A DNA stretch of 64,000 bases from an uncultured Myxococcales bacterium. Its GTDB lineage: Bacteria; Myxococcota_A; UBA9042. Under the pieces are notes generated by a model. The model was not told the origin of the DNA. It made no database searches and worked only from the letters and a program-made list of their open reading frames with translations. Made by a program: the position numbers and the translations under genes. Within the stretch, counting starts at the first letter, position 1; each line of letters opens with the position of its first letter. Shown here one piece after another: positions 26,105 to 38,007 of this stretch. The DNA lies in NCBI GenBank assembly GCA_903842345.1, contig CAIMLR010000004.1, forward strand, positions 248,001-312,000, read 5' to 3'.

Positions 26105-26133
26105 TTGCGAGACCGTCACAAAACCGCTAGGGT
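26105..26133 (+). promoter_or_regulatory. Promoter of the PAD lipoprotein operon
   Basis: TTGCGA (26105-26110), 17-bp spacer, TAGGGT (26128-26133), 66 bases before ATG 26200. Confidence 0.45.
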
Positions 26134-26199
26134 GCATGGCGCGCCGGGCTTGCCAGTCCGATGCGACGGTACGTTTACGCTTTTTCCCGCGAGATCGTC

Positions 26200-28161
26200 A
26201 TGCACAATAAGCTGTTCTTCAAGCGTTTCTCCACCCGAAACGGCCTTTCAGCGGCGGCGCTCTGCATGCTCGCGAGCTGCGGGACGACGACGACGCTGTC
26301 GCCGACGGACGATGTGGCAAGTGACACGGGCGCCGACGTTGCGCTTGTCGTCACGCCGATCGTCGATCTGGTCGTGGATGCGAACCGCGACGGCGTGGCC
26401 GATCTCGCCAATGCCGACGATCAGGCGCATGGCAACGAATGGAGCGCGGCGTTTGGCGCGTCCTATCTGGTCAACCTGGACGACGACGACGGGGACAAGA
26501 TTGAGGACGTCCTCGACACCTTCATCAACGGCAGCGATGACGAACTCGACCTCGCGCCCATCAGCGTCGCCGCTTGGCCGGACGCGCCCGATGGGTACGT
26601 CGGCGTGCTGCAACTCGACAATCCCGAGAAAGTCCGCCTTTGGAAGAACGGCGCCAACGGCTGGGAGCTCGTCGCCGGCGTGAACAACGACTGCGTGCCG
26701 ACCTTCTCGTCCTGCACCGGCGCGGACGACACCTGCTCGGACACGACCGCCAAGGCCGGCATCCTGACCGCCTCGGAACTGCGCACGGGCATCAAGCTCG
26801 GCGTGGAAGGCCGCGACTTCCGCCGCGACGAGACGTGGGACGGCAACGTGCGCGTCACGATGTGGATCGGCCAGGGCGCCGACGCGAAAGCCAAGCCGAT
26901 TCCGACCAAGGCGCTGGCCGACGGCAAGAAAACCGTGCTCCTGCACGTCGCGCCGTGGATCCTCAACGGCAACACGACGCCGTTTGACGAAGTCCGCTCC
27001 GCCAACTACTTCAGCGAGTTCACTGCCGACCTGAAGACCGCGCTCGGCGCGACCGGCGCCAACGTCAAATACACGATGTACGGCAATGGCTCCAGCGGCG
27101 GCAAATGGAATGACGCGTGGACCCAGGACTACTACCAGACGGCGTGGACCTCCATTCCGCAGGGCAAGGACGCCGACGGCAAGACCAAGATTCACGGCAT
27201 GCGCGTCGTCAACGCCCGCCCGTGGGGCCGGTATGACGCGAACTGCGTGGCCAAGCTCATGCCCATCACGTGGCTGCGCGCCAACTACCTGAACAAGGAC
27301 AAGGCCGTCATCGCCATCTACCAGGTGCCCAACACCGGTTCCAGCTTCGACAGCCACGGCAACCACGACCTGCTGCCGGCGTATGAGAACGGTCAGGACA
27401 AGTTCCCGATCGGCCGCATCATCCACGGTTCGGGCATTCTGCCGGAAACGCACGCGTTCTATGACGCGCAGGGTCCGCAGTCGCCGTCGCTTGTCGTAAA
27501 GACCGATTGGCTGCTCGTGGGCCACGTGGACGAAGTGCTGAGCTACACGCCCGCCAAGACGGATCGCGGCTGGAAGCTGCTGATCGCGTCCAACAACCTG
27601 TCCAAGCAGATGCTGCAGAAGCTGGCGGACGACGGCCACGCCGACGCGCTGCTGTTTGACGGCAAGAACACGTACAAGAGCGCGACGGACGGCACGATGG
27701 TCCCGGCGGCGCGGTCGGTGACGGCGACGTTGAATGACTCGGACCTGATGCAGTGGTCCCAGGAAGCGCAGGCGGAGGCCGACGGCGTTCGCAAGACGGT
27801 CAAGGACGCGACGGGCCTGACGGATGCGGAGATCATCGAGATGCCGTTCCTGACCGAGGAGGTCGATGGCGGCAAGATCGCGTGGCAGCCGGGTACCGCC
27901 AACATGCTGCTTGTCGGCAACACGATGGAGATTCCCAACCCGTTTGGTCCCAAGATCAACGGCGTGGACGTGTACGCGCAGGACCTGAAGGACCGGCTGG
28001 GCACGCCGCTCAACGCGCTGGGCTCCGATGGCCAGGGCATGAAGGTGTTCCTGATCGACGATTTTGAGGGCTACCACATCAACGAAGGCGAAGTGCACTG
28101 CGGCACCAATCCGGAAGGTCCGCCGCAGCCGAGCATGCTCTGGTGGCTGATCAAGCACTGA
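26200..28161 (+). CDS. Protein-arginine deiminase (vertebrate-type PAD) lipoprotein
   Basis: 653 residues. It converts peptidyl-arginine to citrulline, Ca2+-dependently in animal PADs. A lipoprotein signal ends LASC, then a short linker. The PAD middle domain shows its acidic Ca-binding strand (VVDANRDGVADLANADD, LVNLDDDDGDKIED). The catalytic domain holds all four key residues: Asp310 (DAWTQDYY, cf. human PAD4 Asp350), His442 and Asp444 (VGHVDEVLSYTPA; His471/Asp473) and Cys634 (GEVHCGTNPEG; Cys645). NMLLVGNTMEIPNPFGP and SFDSHGNHDLLP also match the animal family closely. The N-terminal cupredoxin-like PAD domain is absent. Start ATG 26200 is chosen because it begins the signal peptide. Two secreted proteins follow. 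An outer-surface or periplasmic enzyme is inferred. Confidence 0.93.
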   Translation: MHNKLFFKRFSTRNGLSAAALCMLASCGTTTTLSPTDDVASDTGADVALVVTPIVDLVVDANRDGVADLANADDQAHGNEWSAAFGASYLVNLDDDDGDKIEDVLDTFINGSDDELDLAPISVAAWPDAPDGYVGVLQLDNPEKVRLWKNGANGWELVAGVNNDCVPTFSSCTGADDTCSDTTAKAGILTASELRTGIKLGVEGRDFRRDETWDGNVRVTMWIGQGADAKAKPIPTKALADGKKTVLLHVAPWILNGNTTPFDEVRSANYFSEFTADLKTALGATGANVKYTMYGNGSSGGKWNDAWTQDYYQTAWTSIPQGKDADGKTKIHGMRVVNARPWGRYDANCVAKLMPITWLRANYLNKDKAVIAIYQVPNTGSSFDSHGNHDLLPAYENGQDKFPIGRIIHGSGILPETHAFYDAQGPQSPSLVVKTDWLLVGHVDEVLSYTPAKTDRGWKLLIASNNLSKQMLQKLADDGHADALLFDGKNTYKSATDGTMVPAARSVTATLNDSDLMQWSQEAQAEADGVRKTVKDATGLTDAEIIEMPFLTEEVDGGKIAWQPGTANMLLVGNTMEIPNPFGPKINGVDVYAQDLKDRLGTPLNALGSDGQGMKVFLIDDFEGYHINEGEVHCGTNPEGPPQPSMLWWLIKH

Positions 28162-28207
28162 TTCCAATCGCAGACGCACAACGCAAACTTTCGGGACGAG
28201 GCTGAAG

Positions 28208-29200
28208 ATGATGAAGCACAAGATGATTTCCCTGGCGCTGACGATGACCTCCCTGGGTCTGGCCATTCCCGCGCTGGCCAATGAGCCGACCGGGCTGGCG
28301 ATCCAGGCCGGGCTGTTGGCGCCTGCGGACCGCACGGCGCTGCAGAACGCGGTGATGGCCGATCGGCTGGCGCGGCCGGCGGCGTATGACGTGGTGGCGG
28401 TGGCCAAGGGCTGTCGGCCCGAGGGCTGGATGACGGCGCGGACGCCGGAGCCAAATTGCAGCCGCGAGTTGCGCGCGCTGGGTCAGGCGGGGCTGCTCCC
28501 GATGCTGAGCGCGCTGGCGCTGGATTGGGCGCCGCACGGCCTCTCGACGGACGCGGCAAAGCGCACGCAGGAAGAGCGCGCGCTGACCGTGGGCATGCTG
28601 GAAGCGATCGGCGCGCTGCGCGACACGCGCGCCCGTCCGGTGCTGCACGCGATGTGGCTGCAGGCCCGTGGCCGTCCGGAGATGCTCGCGCCGCTTGGCC
28701 GGCAGATGACGGTCGCGCGCGCCAATGCGGAGGCCCTGGGTCGGCTCGGCGGCGCGCTGGAGCTGCAGGCGCTGCAGTCCCACCTCCGCGCGGAAGATCC
28801 GCTGTACACGGCGGCGATTGCCGGTCTGGGCGCATGCAAGCGCACGGATTCCGCGCAGTTGCTGGTGACGGCGCTCGCGGCCGCGAAGGATGATGCGGCG
28901 CAGCGTTGGATCGTGCAGGCGATGGGCGCGCTGGCGTCGAGCTGGTCGTGGAACGCGCTGGGGCGCGTGCGCATGGAAGACGGCCTGCGGGTCCGCCAGC
29001 GTGTGACGGAAGCGCTGATTCCGCTGCTGGCCAAGACCCAGGGCGAGTCGCGCGAACGCGTGGTGCAGTCCCTGCAATTGGCGGACCTGCCGGACCTGCC
29101 GGCGCGCCTGACGCCGCTGCGGGCGACCGCGGATGCGACGCTGCAGCATGACATCGACGACCTGCTCGGCCGCGTCGCGCGGGCGCATACCGCGCGCTAG
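28208..29200 (+). CDS. Secreted HEAT-repeat-like protein
   Basis: 330 residues with a Sec signal (cleavage after ALA-NE). The mature part is built of helical pairs such as ERALTVGMLEAIGALRDTRARP, NAEALGRLGGALELQALQSHL and DPLYTAAIAGLGACKRTDSAQL, the HEAT/PBS-lyase-like pattern seen in many myxobacterial periplasmic proteins. Two Cys near the start (KGCRPEG, NCSRE) may form a disulfide. It lies 46 bases after the PAD gene, with its own weak GAGG ahead of a tandem ATG. Probably a periplasmic scaffold; no enzyme motif seen. Confidence 0.7.
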   Translation: MMKHKMISLALTMTSLGLAIPALANEPTGLAIQAGLLAPADRTALQNAVMADRLARPAAYDVVAVAKGCRPEGWMTARTPEPNCSRELRALGQAGLLPMLSALALDWAPHGLSTDAAKRTQEERALTVGMLEAIGALRDTRARPVLHAMWLQARGRPEMLAPLGRQMTVARANAEALGRLGGALELQALQSHLRAEDPLYTAAIAGLGACKRTDSAQLLVTALAAAKDDAAQRWIVQAMGALASSWSWNALGRVRMEDGLRVRQRVTEALIPLLAKTQGESRERVVQSLQLADLPDLPARLTPLRATADATLQHDIDDLLGRVARAHTAR

Positions 29201-29209
29201 CCCCGGCTG

Positions 29210-30430
29210 ATGAAGCGCCTCCTGACGCTCGCGCTGCTGCTGACCGCGAGCCAAGCGCGGGCCGACGAGACGCCGGCGTTTTCCAAGACGACGGCGCTGC
29301 AGGCCAAGCTGCTGACTTTCCTGACTGGCGGCCAGCCGCCGGGCCAGCCCAACGACGCGATTCCCGGCCTGACACAGCACGAATCGCCGCCGACTTGGCT
29401 GGTGCATTGGCAGTCGTCCCTGCTGAGCGAGCTGCAACACCCGGACCTGAGCCAGAGCCACCATCCGCTGCTGCGCGCGACGCTGCAAGTCGTCCAGCTG
29501 CAGGGCGCGACAAAGACCGCGGCACAGCCAATTCTCGCGGCGCCCCTGCCCGTGGACACGCTGGCGTGCCCGCACGACGCGCCGGTCCGCGTGCACGTGC
29601 AAGTGCTGCATCCGGGCGATGACGTGACGCCGCCGTGGCTCGGCGTGGACATCGCATGCGTGGACGCAAAGCCAACGCTGCGCCGGCAGGTACGTCTGCT
29701 GGTTCAGGCAACTGCGCAAGGCCAGGTGCAGCGGGCGTTTGGCCTCGCGTGGACGCACAACGTGCCGCTGACGTCCCAGCCGGAATCCCAGGCGACGCCA
29801 GAATTTGTGCTGCACCCGACGCTGCTGGACAAGCGGTTCACGTGGCTCGTCGCGCTGCCGACCGGCGGCTGGTTGGCGCAGTTGCAGGCCGTGCGGACCG
29901 GGACGTGGCTGTCCGACAACGCCCTGCCGCGTTTTGAGGACATGGCGACGGGCGACGACGAGTCCCGCGACGCGGACCGCTACACGCTCCTGCTGGCCGA
30001 GGATGGGACGCCGCGCGCCGCGCTGCTGCACGGTCCCATCGATGCGGACGGCCGCCTACCGCTGTGGCGGGAAGGCGCGTGGGACCTCGCGCTGCCGCAA
30101 CAGGTGGCCGATGAGCCGCTGCGGACGCTGATCCTGCAGCGCGTGGCCAAACCGGCGACTGCCGAAGGGTCCCATCTGGGCCGCGCCTGGACGCATGCGG
30201 GCTACGCGCTGTGGCAGGTGACGCGGGATGCGGTGCAGTCCGTGGAACTGCCGCTGGCGCCGCTGGATCAGGAGGGCGTGTGGGATTGCGACAGCGAGCC
30301 GCCGGTCCAGAGGCTGCTGTGCGTCTTTCGCCGGCTGGGGCCAAGCAGCGAGGCGACGACGGAGAAGCGCCAGTTCGCCGTGGTGCCGGGGCCGGTCGCG
30401 GCGTTCAAGCTGCTGCCTGCCAACGACTGA
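29210..30430 (+). CDS. Secreted protein of unknown function
   Basis: 406 residues with a Sec signal (LLLTASQARA-DE). The mature protein is rich in Leu/Gln/Thr with few Cys (LACPHDAPV, VDIACVDA, WDCDSE, LLCVFR, possibly two disulfides). Beta-type strands predominate (FTWLVALPTGGWLAQLQAV). No family recognised. It starts nine bases after the HEAT-like gene, so the PAD, HEAT-like and this gene likely share a transcript. It ends directly against the convergent SDR gene (TGA then TCA). Confidence 0.65.
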   Translation: MKRLLTLALLLTASQARADETPAFSKTTALQAKLLTFLTGGQPPGQPNDAIPGLTQHESPPTWLVHWQSSLLSELQHPDLSQSHHPLLRATLQVVQLQGATKTAAQPILAAPLPVDTLACPHDAPVRVHVQVLHPGDDVTPPWLGVDIACVDAKPTLRRQVRLLVQATAQGQVQRAFGLAWTHNVPLTSQPESQATPEFVLHPTLLDKRFTWLVALPTGGWLAQLQAVRTGTWLSDNALPRFEDMATGDDESRDADRYTLLLAEDGTPRAALLHGPIDADGRLPLWREGAWDLALPQQVADEPLRTLILQRVAKPATAEGSHLGRAWTHAGYALWQVTRDAVQSVELPLAPLDQEGVWDCDSEPPVQRLLCVFRRLGPSSEATTEKRQFAVVPGPVAAFKLLPAND

Positions 30431-31429
30431 TCAGAACCGCGTCGTCCGCAGTCGCGGCGATTTCCGTCCGCCTTCCACGCTGCCGTCAAAGACGTCCCGC
30501 CGCAGCGCCGCCGCCACCGCTTCGCGCACGCCATAGACGTGGCGAAACCGCAGGACTTCGCGCGCCCGCGAGCCATCCATCGTCGCCGCATAGCGGATGT
30601 AGTCGAGCTCCGCCGCCGGAAACTCCGCAAAACGCATCTGGAACAGCCGATTCACGACGGTCGGAAGCAGCACGTGCGGCAGCTCCAGCGTTTCCTTGCC
30701 CGCCACTTCAATCAGCTTGCGCAGCGGCAACGCATCCGGCCCCACGATGTTGAACACGCCGCGCACGCCCGGCGTCGCCGCCGCCAGCACCGCCGCCACT
30801 GCGTCTTCTTCGTGCAGCACCTGCAGCATCGGATCAAAACCCATCAACACCGGCACGCGCGGCAGGCGCAGGTAATTGGACACCGCGTTGTGCGTCGCGC
30901 CGAGGATGTGCGCCGGACGCAGCACCACCGTCTCGATCTCCGGATGTTTCCAGAACCATGACTGCGCGGTCATGTCCACGGCGATGAGATCGCGCAGCGC
31001 CGCGAACCGTTGCGCGCCCAGAAGCGGCGCGTCTTCCGTGATGAAGCTCGGATTGTCGCCCGCCGGTCCGTACACGTCGCCCGTCGAGAGAATCACCACT
31101 TTGGGGACGTTGTAGCGATGGGCAAATTCGAGGATCTGCTGCGTCCCGCGAATGTTCCACGTGTGGTGCTCGCGCGTGTCCTTGCGCGGATCGTGCATGA
31201 CGCCGAGGTGAAAGATCACGTCAACTTGCCGGGTGCGAAACAGCTCCTCCGCGCCCTTGCGCCGCAGGTCGATGCGCAGGTGTTCGACGTCCGCCGGCTT
31301 GCGCGGAAACGCCCGCCGGTCGATGCCCGCCACTTGCACGCCTTCCTGCCGATGCAGCCGCCGCGCCAGGAGCTGCCCCAGACGACCGCCTACGCCGGTA
31401 ATGACCACGAGCGACTGTTTGCGCACCAT
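30431..31429 (-). CDS. NAD-dependent epimerase/dehydratase-like SDR, atypical active site
   Basis: 332 residues of the extended SDR fold. The dinucleotide loop ITGVGGRLGQLLA (TGxxGxxG) and the downstream LSTGDVYGPAG strand are clear. In the usual YxxxK place the sequence reads GAQRFAALRDL, i.e. Phe and Arg instead of Tyr and Lys, so normal oxidoreductase chemistry is doubtful. LRPAHILGATHNAVSNYL is a typical substrate region. Start ATG 31429 has GGAGG just upstream; the longer frame is rejected. The divergent neighbour is a sugar epimerase. It could be a binding or regulatory SDR. Confidence 0.8.
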   Translation of the reverse strand: MVRKQSLVVITGVGGRLGQLLARRLHRQEGVQVAGIDRRAFPRKPADVEHLRIDLRRKGAEELFRTRQVDVIFHLGVMHDPRKDTREHHTWNIRGTQQILEFAHRYNVPKVVILSTGDVYGPAGDNPSFITEDAPLLGAQRFAALRDLIAVDMTAQSWFWKHPEIETVVLRPAHILGATHNAVSNYLRLPRVPVLMGFDPMLQVLHEEDAVAAVLAAATPGVRGVFNIVGPDALPLRKLIEVAGKETLELPHVLLPTVVNRLFQMRFAEFPAAELDYIRYAATMDGSRAREVLRFRHVYGVREAVAAALRRDVFDGSVEGGRKSPRLRTTRF

Positions 31430-31483
31430 CTTGCCTCCGGGCACTTCCATCGCACACGCCGCGTCCGCTGGCAAGTAGAGGAC

Positions 31484-31512
31484 TTGGCGCGGCTGCCGCT
31501 TGCCCCTATGCT
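31484..31512 (+). promoter_or_regulatory. Promoter of the sugar-epimerase gene
   Basis: TTGGCG (31484-31489), 17-bp spacer, TATGCT (31507-31512), 34 bases before ATG 31547. Confidence 0.6.
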
Positions 31513-31546
31513 ACGGCCGCCGATGCATCCATCGGCACGGGGTCAC

Positions 31547-32490
31547 ATGCACGTGTTGGTGACAGGGGCCGCAGGCTTTATCGGTTCGCATCTCTGCGAG
31601 CGCCTGCTGCGCGATGGCCACACGGTCACGGGGCTCGACCATTTCAACGCGTTTTATGATCCGGCGCTCAAGGAGCACAACGTCGCGGCGATCCAGCAGG
31701 TCGGCGGTGAACGCTTCACGCTGGCGCGCGTGGATCTGCGCGATCTCCCGGCGCTGCAGGCGACGATGGTCGGCGTCGATGCCGTTGTCCACCTCGCGGC
31801 GATGGCGGGCGTCCAGCCGTCGATTCGCGATCCGCTGATCTACGAGGACATCAACGTCCGCGGCACGTTGCACGTTCTGGAGGCGATGCGCGAGGCCGGC
31901 ATCAAGCGGCTTGTGTTCGCGTCGAGCTCGTCGGTCTACGGCAATGCCCAGCGCGTGCCGTTCTCCGAGGATGAGCCCGTCGACCGGCCGATCTCGCCCT
32001 ACGCGGCGACCAAGAAGGCGGGCGAACTGCTCTGCCACACTTGGCACCACTTGCACGGGATTTCCGTCATCTGCCTGCGCTTTTTCACCGTCTACGGCCC
32101 ACGGCAGCGCCCGGACTTGGCCATCGCCAAGTTCATCCGCATGATCGCCAACGACGAGCCCATCGCGCTGTACGGCGACGGCTCGTCAAGCCGCGACTAC
32201 ACGTACGTGCTGGACACCGTGGACGGCATCGCCCGCGCGCTGGCGGCGACGACCGTGCCGCGCTACGAGATCTTCAACATCGGCAACTCGGGGCCGATTG
32301 CGCTGCGCGAGCTTGTTGCGCACATCGAGACGGCGGTCGGCAAGGCGGCGCGCATCCAATGGCAGCCGATGCAGCCGGGCGACGTCGAGCGCACATGGGC
32401 GGACCTGACGCACGCGCAGGCCGCGCTGGGGTACCTGCCGCAGACGCCGATCGCCGATGGCATCGCCGCGCAAGTGGCTTGGTATCAGGA

Positions 32491-32503
<13 letters not shown>
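31547..32503 (+). CDS. NAD-dependent nucleotide-sugar epimerase (UDP-glucuronate 4-epimerase-like)
   Basis: 318 residues. VTGAAGFIGSHLCERLL is the NAD-binding loop, ASSSSVYG supplies the catalytic Ser, and SPYAATKKAGE the catalytic Tyr/Lys. The GLDHFNAFYDPALK segment (xYDPxLK), FFTVYGPRQRPDLA and LYGDGSSSRDYTYV are characteristic of uronic-acid/UDP-glucose 4-epimerases. It interconverts a UDP-sugar C4 epimer pair for surface polysaccharide. ATG 31547 is used because MHVLVTGAAG is the usual opening. The 3' end overlaps the convergent acyltransferase by 13 bases. Confidence 0.9.
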
Positions 32504-36202
<3,699 letters not shown>

Positions 36203-36204
36203 GG

Positions 36205-36561
36205 TCAGTCGCTGGAGACGTCGCTGCTGAACGCGTCCTCGTCGAAGGCGGGGTAACCGCAGCGGCCGTTGCTGCACGCGATCGGGCCGGGGGACATGCA
36301 GTCCGGCATCGCGACGCTCGTGCAGTGCGCGCCGGCTTTCTGCTTGGCAGCGTCAAACGCGGCTTTGGCGTTGACGTTGATTGCCGAGCGCGGGCAGCGG
36401 TACGTGCACATGCTGCCGCGAACAGACAGCTCCTCGACACCGACGCAGTCGGTCGCGACCGTGCACGATTGGTCAAACTGGCTGGCGAGGACGTCCGCGT
36501 CGGACTGGCAGCCAGCCAGCGGCGCGAGGGCCAGCAGCGCCAGAAGCGGGAAAAGCCGCAT
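36205..36561 (-). CDS. Small Cys-containing lipoprotein
   Basis: 118 residues. A clean lipoprotein signal (LALAPLAGC) is followed by QSDADVLASQFDQSC and four further Cys in the CTVATDC / CTYRC / CTSVAMPDC / CSNGRCGY pattern. This small disulfide-rich domain recurs in myxobacterial lipoproteins. GGAGG six bases upstream supports ATG 36561. Its ATG shares one base with the stop of the larger Cys-rich lipoprotein gene, so they are co-translated. Role unknown. Confidence 0.75.
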   Translation of the reverse strand: MRLFPLLALLALAPLAGCQSDADVLASQFDQSCTVATDCVGVEELSVRGSMCTYRCPRSAINVNAKAAFDAAKQKAGAHCTSVAMPDCMSPGPIACSNGRCGYPAFDEDAFSSDVSSD

Positions 36562-37763
36562 CACGGACCTCCAAACGGCAAGCAGGCTGGCCACGACGGG
36601 CCGCCAAACGGCGTAGGCACGGTCTGGCAGGCCAGTCCGGCGGGACATTCGCCTTTGGCGGTGCACGGAATCGCGCACATCGGCGGAGTTCCGGGCGCGC
36701 CGGCGAGAGGGCCGACGCATTGGCCGTCGCCGCCGGGGCCAAAGCCCGCGCAGCCGCCGGGGAGTGGCGTGCACGTACCGCCGCTGCACTTGGCGCACGG
36801 CATGGAACAGAGGCCGGCGCTCGATCCGCTCGCACCAACGCATTGGGTACCGTTCGTGCACGCGCCCCCGCCGCCGCAGGGAAGGCCGGCGATGCCGGTG
36901 GGTGGCACGCACTGGCCGCCCGCGACGCAGACTTTGCCGGTGGGACACTCAAATGCGCTGACTTTGAGGCAACCGCCGACTTCCTCGCACTGCACAATCT
37001 TGCCGCCTTCGCAGTGGGTCGCCTCGCCCGCGCAGTCGCTCTCACACGTGACGCACGCGGGGAGGTTGGTCGCGCTCGTGCACACGCCCATCGTGACGGC
37101 GGGGTCGCAGCTTCCCTGCGGCATCTGGCACGTCTGGCCGATGGGGCAAAGCGCGCCGCCGGGGCCGCCGCAGTTGGCGGGTTGGCAGCCCTGATCCCAG
37201 CCGTTGCCAAAGCAGAGCGTGCCGTCCGGGCACGCTTCGACGGCGCCTTGCGCGCAACTGGCGCCGCTGCAGCACTTGGGGTCGTAGCCGTTTTCCTCGC
37301 AGCTCATGGTGTGGTCGTGGCGGACGTGGCGGTTGCCAACGCAGACGGTCTCCGATTGGCAGGGAAAGTCGATGTAGACGAAACTGTCACACGGGCCGCC
37401 ATCGGGCGCGTCGCCGCTGTCCGCGACGTCAGCAGTGTCCGCCACGTCGACAACGTCCGTCGTGGCGTCGTCATCGGCCGAGTCCGAGCCATCGCCAAGG
37501 CCGTCGACGCCACAGGTCTTGGCGCAGGAGCCAATGCCGCCCATCGTGCTGCAGGCGAATCCACCGTCCGGGCAGGTGATTTTGCCGTCGGTGACGCACG
37601 GTTTGCCGGAGATCACGCCGCCCACGCAGCAGGCGGTGTCCGTGATGGGGGAGCAGACGACCTCGCCGCCCTGCGCGTCCGCAGGCGCGGGGACGGTGCC
37701 CGATCCGCAGGCGGTGACCAGCGCACTTGCCACCAGGAGCCAGAAACGGATACGACGCAACAT
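36561..37763 (-). CDS. Cys-rich lipoprotein, dickkopf-like repeats
   Basis: 400 residues. Lipobox ALVTAC, then a short Pro/Ala linker and tandem Cys-rich units: SPITDTACCVGG, CDSFVYIDFPCQSETVC, GYDPKCCSGASC, CPDGTLCFGNGWDQGC, CPIGQTCQMPQGSC, CPTGKVCVAGGQC, CNGG-like ends. The repeating CPxGxxC...C pattern is typical of myxobacterial 'tryptophan-poor' secreted proteins and resembles dickkopf/EGF modules. An Asp-rich stretch (DGSDSADDDATTDVVDVADTAD) separates the first two parts. ATG 37763 has GGAGG nine bases upstream. Upstream gene of a two-gene operon with the 118-residue lipoprotein. Function unknown. Confidence 0.75.
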   Translation of the reverse strand: MLRRIRFWLLVASALVTACGSGTVPAPADAQGGEVVCSPITDTACCVGGVISGKPCVTDGKITCPDGGFACSTMGGIGSCAKTCGVDGLGDGSDSADDDATTDVVDVADTADVADSGDAPDGGPCDSFVYIDFPCQSETVCVGNRHVRHDHTMSCEENGYDPKCCSGASCAQGAVEACPDGTLCFGNGWDQGCQPANCGGPGGALCPIGQTCQMPQGSCDPAVTMGVCTSATNLPACVTCESDCAGEATHCEGGKIVQCEEVGGCLKVSAFECPTGKVCVAGGQCVPPTGIAGLPCGGGGACTNGTQCVGASGSSAGLCSMPCAKCSGGTCTPLPGGCAGFGPGGDGQCVGPLAGAPGTPPMCAIPCTAKGECPAGLACQTVPTPFGGPSWPACLPFGGP

Positions 37764-37778
37764 GTAGCCTCCACACCT

Positions 37779-37806
37779 ACCCTACGACGAAGGCAGGGAC
37801 TGTCAA
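37779..37806 (-). promoter_or_regulatory. Strong promoter of the two Cys-rich lipoproteins
   Basis: On the minus strand: perfect TTGACA (37806-37801), 16-bp spacer, TAGGGT (37784-37779), immediately ahead of GGAGG and ATG 37763. The leader would be about ten bases. Confidence 0.55.
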
Positions 37807-38007
37807 ATGGGAGCAAACAGCGTGCCAGCGCGCGGTCGATCCACACAGCGTTGAATCTGCGGCGCTATCAGGCATTTCAGCGCGATCCGGCGGCGTGCTC
37901 GTGTTGCATTTTCCTACATCCGTTGAGAAATACCACACGCGCAGCGCGCTGCCCTTCCGCGACGGGAACCGCTACACTCGGACCGGGGGGAGACAGTGAG
38001 GAGCGTC

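Noticed and set aside
17437-28161. Idea that PAD acts on cyanophycin arginines
   Set aside because: PAD carries a lipoprotein signal and is exported, whereas cyanophycin is cytoplasmic; the operons are separate and divergent.
26248-28407. 719-residue minus-strand frame opposite the PAD gene
   Set aside because: Low-complexity antisense shadow.
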